Assembly: GCF_014696315.1 (NCBI RefSeq)
Contig: NZ_JACJPX010000030.1
Location: 1 to 64,000 of the forward strand
Origin: Calothrix membranacea FACHB-236
GTDB taxonomy: Bacteria; Cyanobacteriota; Cyanobacteriia; Cyanobacteriales; Nostocaceae
DNA length: 64,000 nucleotides
Reading direction: 5' to 3'
The notes under the pieces are model-generated. The model worked only from the letters and a program-made list of their open reading frames with translations. It was not told the DNA's origin and searched no databases. The position numbers and the translations under genes are program-made. Shown in pieces: positions 63,099-64,000 of the stretch; the first letter of the stretch is position 1; every line of letters begins with the position of its first letter.

Positions 63099-64000
63099 AT
63101 GAATCAATTGTCATCTAAAGATTGGGTGTTAATCAAACAGCGACTAACCCCTTATTTATTTTTGCTACCCGCCTTAATAATTTTAGGGTTAACCGTCTTT
63201 TGGCCTGCATTGCAAGCATTTTATTTGAGTTTTACTAGCTATGAAGATATTTCCCAACCACCGCAATGGATAGGTATTGCTAACTTCCTCAAGCTTTGGA
63301 AAGATGCTGTTTTCTGGCAAACTTTAACAAATACTTTTCTCTATCTTGTGGGTGTAGTGCCAATTCTCGTAATTGCACCTTTGGGGTTAGCTATTTTAGT
63401 TAATCAAAAACTTAGGGGAATGAATTGGTTTCGAGCTGCATACTATACACCAGTAGTCATTTCCATGATTGTTGCCGGCATAGCATGGAAATGGCTTTAT
63501 GCAGAAAATGGCTTACTTAATCAATTTTTCAAAGCCTTGGGGATGTTTCCCGAAGGAATTCCTTGGTTAACTAGTCCTAGTAAACTTTTTGGCATTCTGC
63601 CAATTTCTTTGGCAAGTGTAATGGCCGTGACTATCTGGAAAGGCTTAGGCTATTACATGGTAATTTACTTAGCCGGTTTGCAATCTATTCCTGGTGATGT
63701 CTACGAAGCCGCAGCTATTGATGGTTCCGATGGTATTCGCAAACATTTAGATATTACGATACCTTTAATGAAACCATATTTAGCTTTGGTGGCTGTGATT
63801 TCTGCAATATCAGCCACCAAAGTATTTGAAGAAGTATATATCATGACCCAGGGAGGGCCACTTAATAGCTCAAAAACAATAGTTTACTATTTGTATGAGC
63901 AAGCATTCACTAATTTAGAAATTAGCTATGCTTGCACAATTGGGCTAGTGTTATTCTTGATAATTTTGGGTTTATCGATTTTGCGATTAATTATTAGTCA
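63099..64000 (+). CDS. Sugar ABC transporter permease (MalF/UgpA type), partial
   Basis: The first 300 codons of a membrane permease; the 3' end is cut by the window edge. N-terminal helix LFLLPALIILGLTVFWPALQ, then several transmembrane segments. The cytoplasmic EAA loop (YEAAAIDGSDGIRKHLDITI, then PLMKP), which docks on the ATPase, is characteristic of CUT1-family uptake systems for di- and oligosaccharides or glycerol phosphate. A second permease and a binding protein would be expected beyond the window. The substrate is unknown. Confidence 0.93.
   Translation, partial: MNQLSSKDWVLIKQRLTPYLFLLPALIILGLTVFWPALQAFYLSFTSYEDISQPPQWIGIANFLKLWKDAVFWQTLTNTFLYLVGVVPILVIAPLGLAILVNQKLRGMNWFRAAYYTPVVISMIVAGIAWKWLYAENGLLNQFFKALGMFPEGIPWLTSPSKLFGILPISLASVMAVTIWKGLGYYMVIYLAGLQSIPGDVYEAAAIDGSDGIRKHLDITIPLMKPYLALVAVISAISATKVFEEVYIMTQGGPLNSSKTIVYYLYEQAFTNLEISYACTIGLVLFLIILGLSILRLIIS

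Overview
The window looks like chromosomal DNA of a filamentous, probably heterocyst-forming cyanobacterium (Nostocales: Nostoc, Calothrix, Tolypothrix or a relative). The signs are many HIP1 octamers (GCGATCGC), abundant heptanucleotide tandem repeats between genes (CCCATTA, GGTAATT, CCCCAAT, TGACCCT), an XisH/XisI pair, very large multi-PAS/GAF hybrid kinases, Ser/Thr kinase-TPR proteins and a CHAT protease. No rRNA, tRNA, transposase, CRISPR array or prophage module was recognised. The genus is inferred, not shown.

Layout. 0-7 kb: a 63-bp tandem repeat, then a giant HEAT-repeat NTPase overlapping a second P-loop/winged-helix ATPase. 7-9.5 kb: a divergent NarL-type regulator and a receiver-histidine kinase. 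10-15 kb: a SemiSWEET-like protein, a heme-dependent N-demethylase-like protein, a 1.4-kb triplicated block that looks like three structured RNA genes, a ceramide-glucosyltransferase-like enzyme and an NagX-like membrane acyltransferase. 16-18.4 kb: xisH-xisI, then thrB and a coiled-coil protein. 18.6-25 kb: an M3 peptidase, a delta-9-type desaturase divergent from a TetR/degenerate-recombinase fusion, and a membrane GTPase. 25.5-37.5 kb: a HNOBA-PAS-GAF hybrid kinase, a ribbon-helix-helix/PAS-like pair and a 2302-residue hybrid kinase. 37.8-47.3 kb: two radical SAM proteins, small envelope proteins, a TPR protein, an M48 peptidase, Hsp20 and a rhomboid that has lost its catalytic residues. 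47.5-55.9 kb: a signalling island of two Ser/Thr kinases flanking a GAF-histidine kinase and a receiver-CHAT protease. 56-64 kb: a small unknown gene, a 2OG-Fe(II) oxygenase, an RNase D-like exonuclease, a TPR protein, an EF-G paralogue and the start of a sugar ABC permease.

The most system-like find is the operon at 49790-53673: a soluble three-GAF histidine kinase directly upstream of a response regulator whose output is a CHAT (caspase-like) protease domain with an apparently intact His-Cys pair. This reads as a phosphorelay-controlled protease. The second is the 11.8-13.2 kb triplicate: three 481-485 bp units with a perfectly conserved 15-bp closing stem, a conserved inner stem and a varying but still pairing apical hairpin.

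Mobile sequence is present mainly as small non-autonomous elements. Three families with terminal inverted repeats can be delimited, and one of them repeatedly abuts stop codons. Intergenic-type repeats have also been captured in frame inside the giant NTPase gene. All functions come from reading motifs; no database search was possible.
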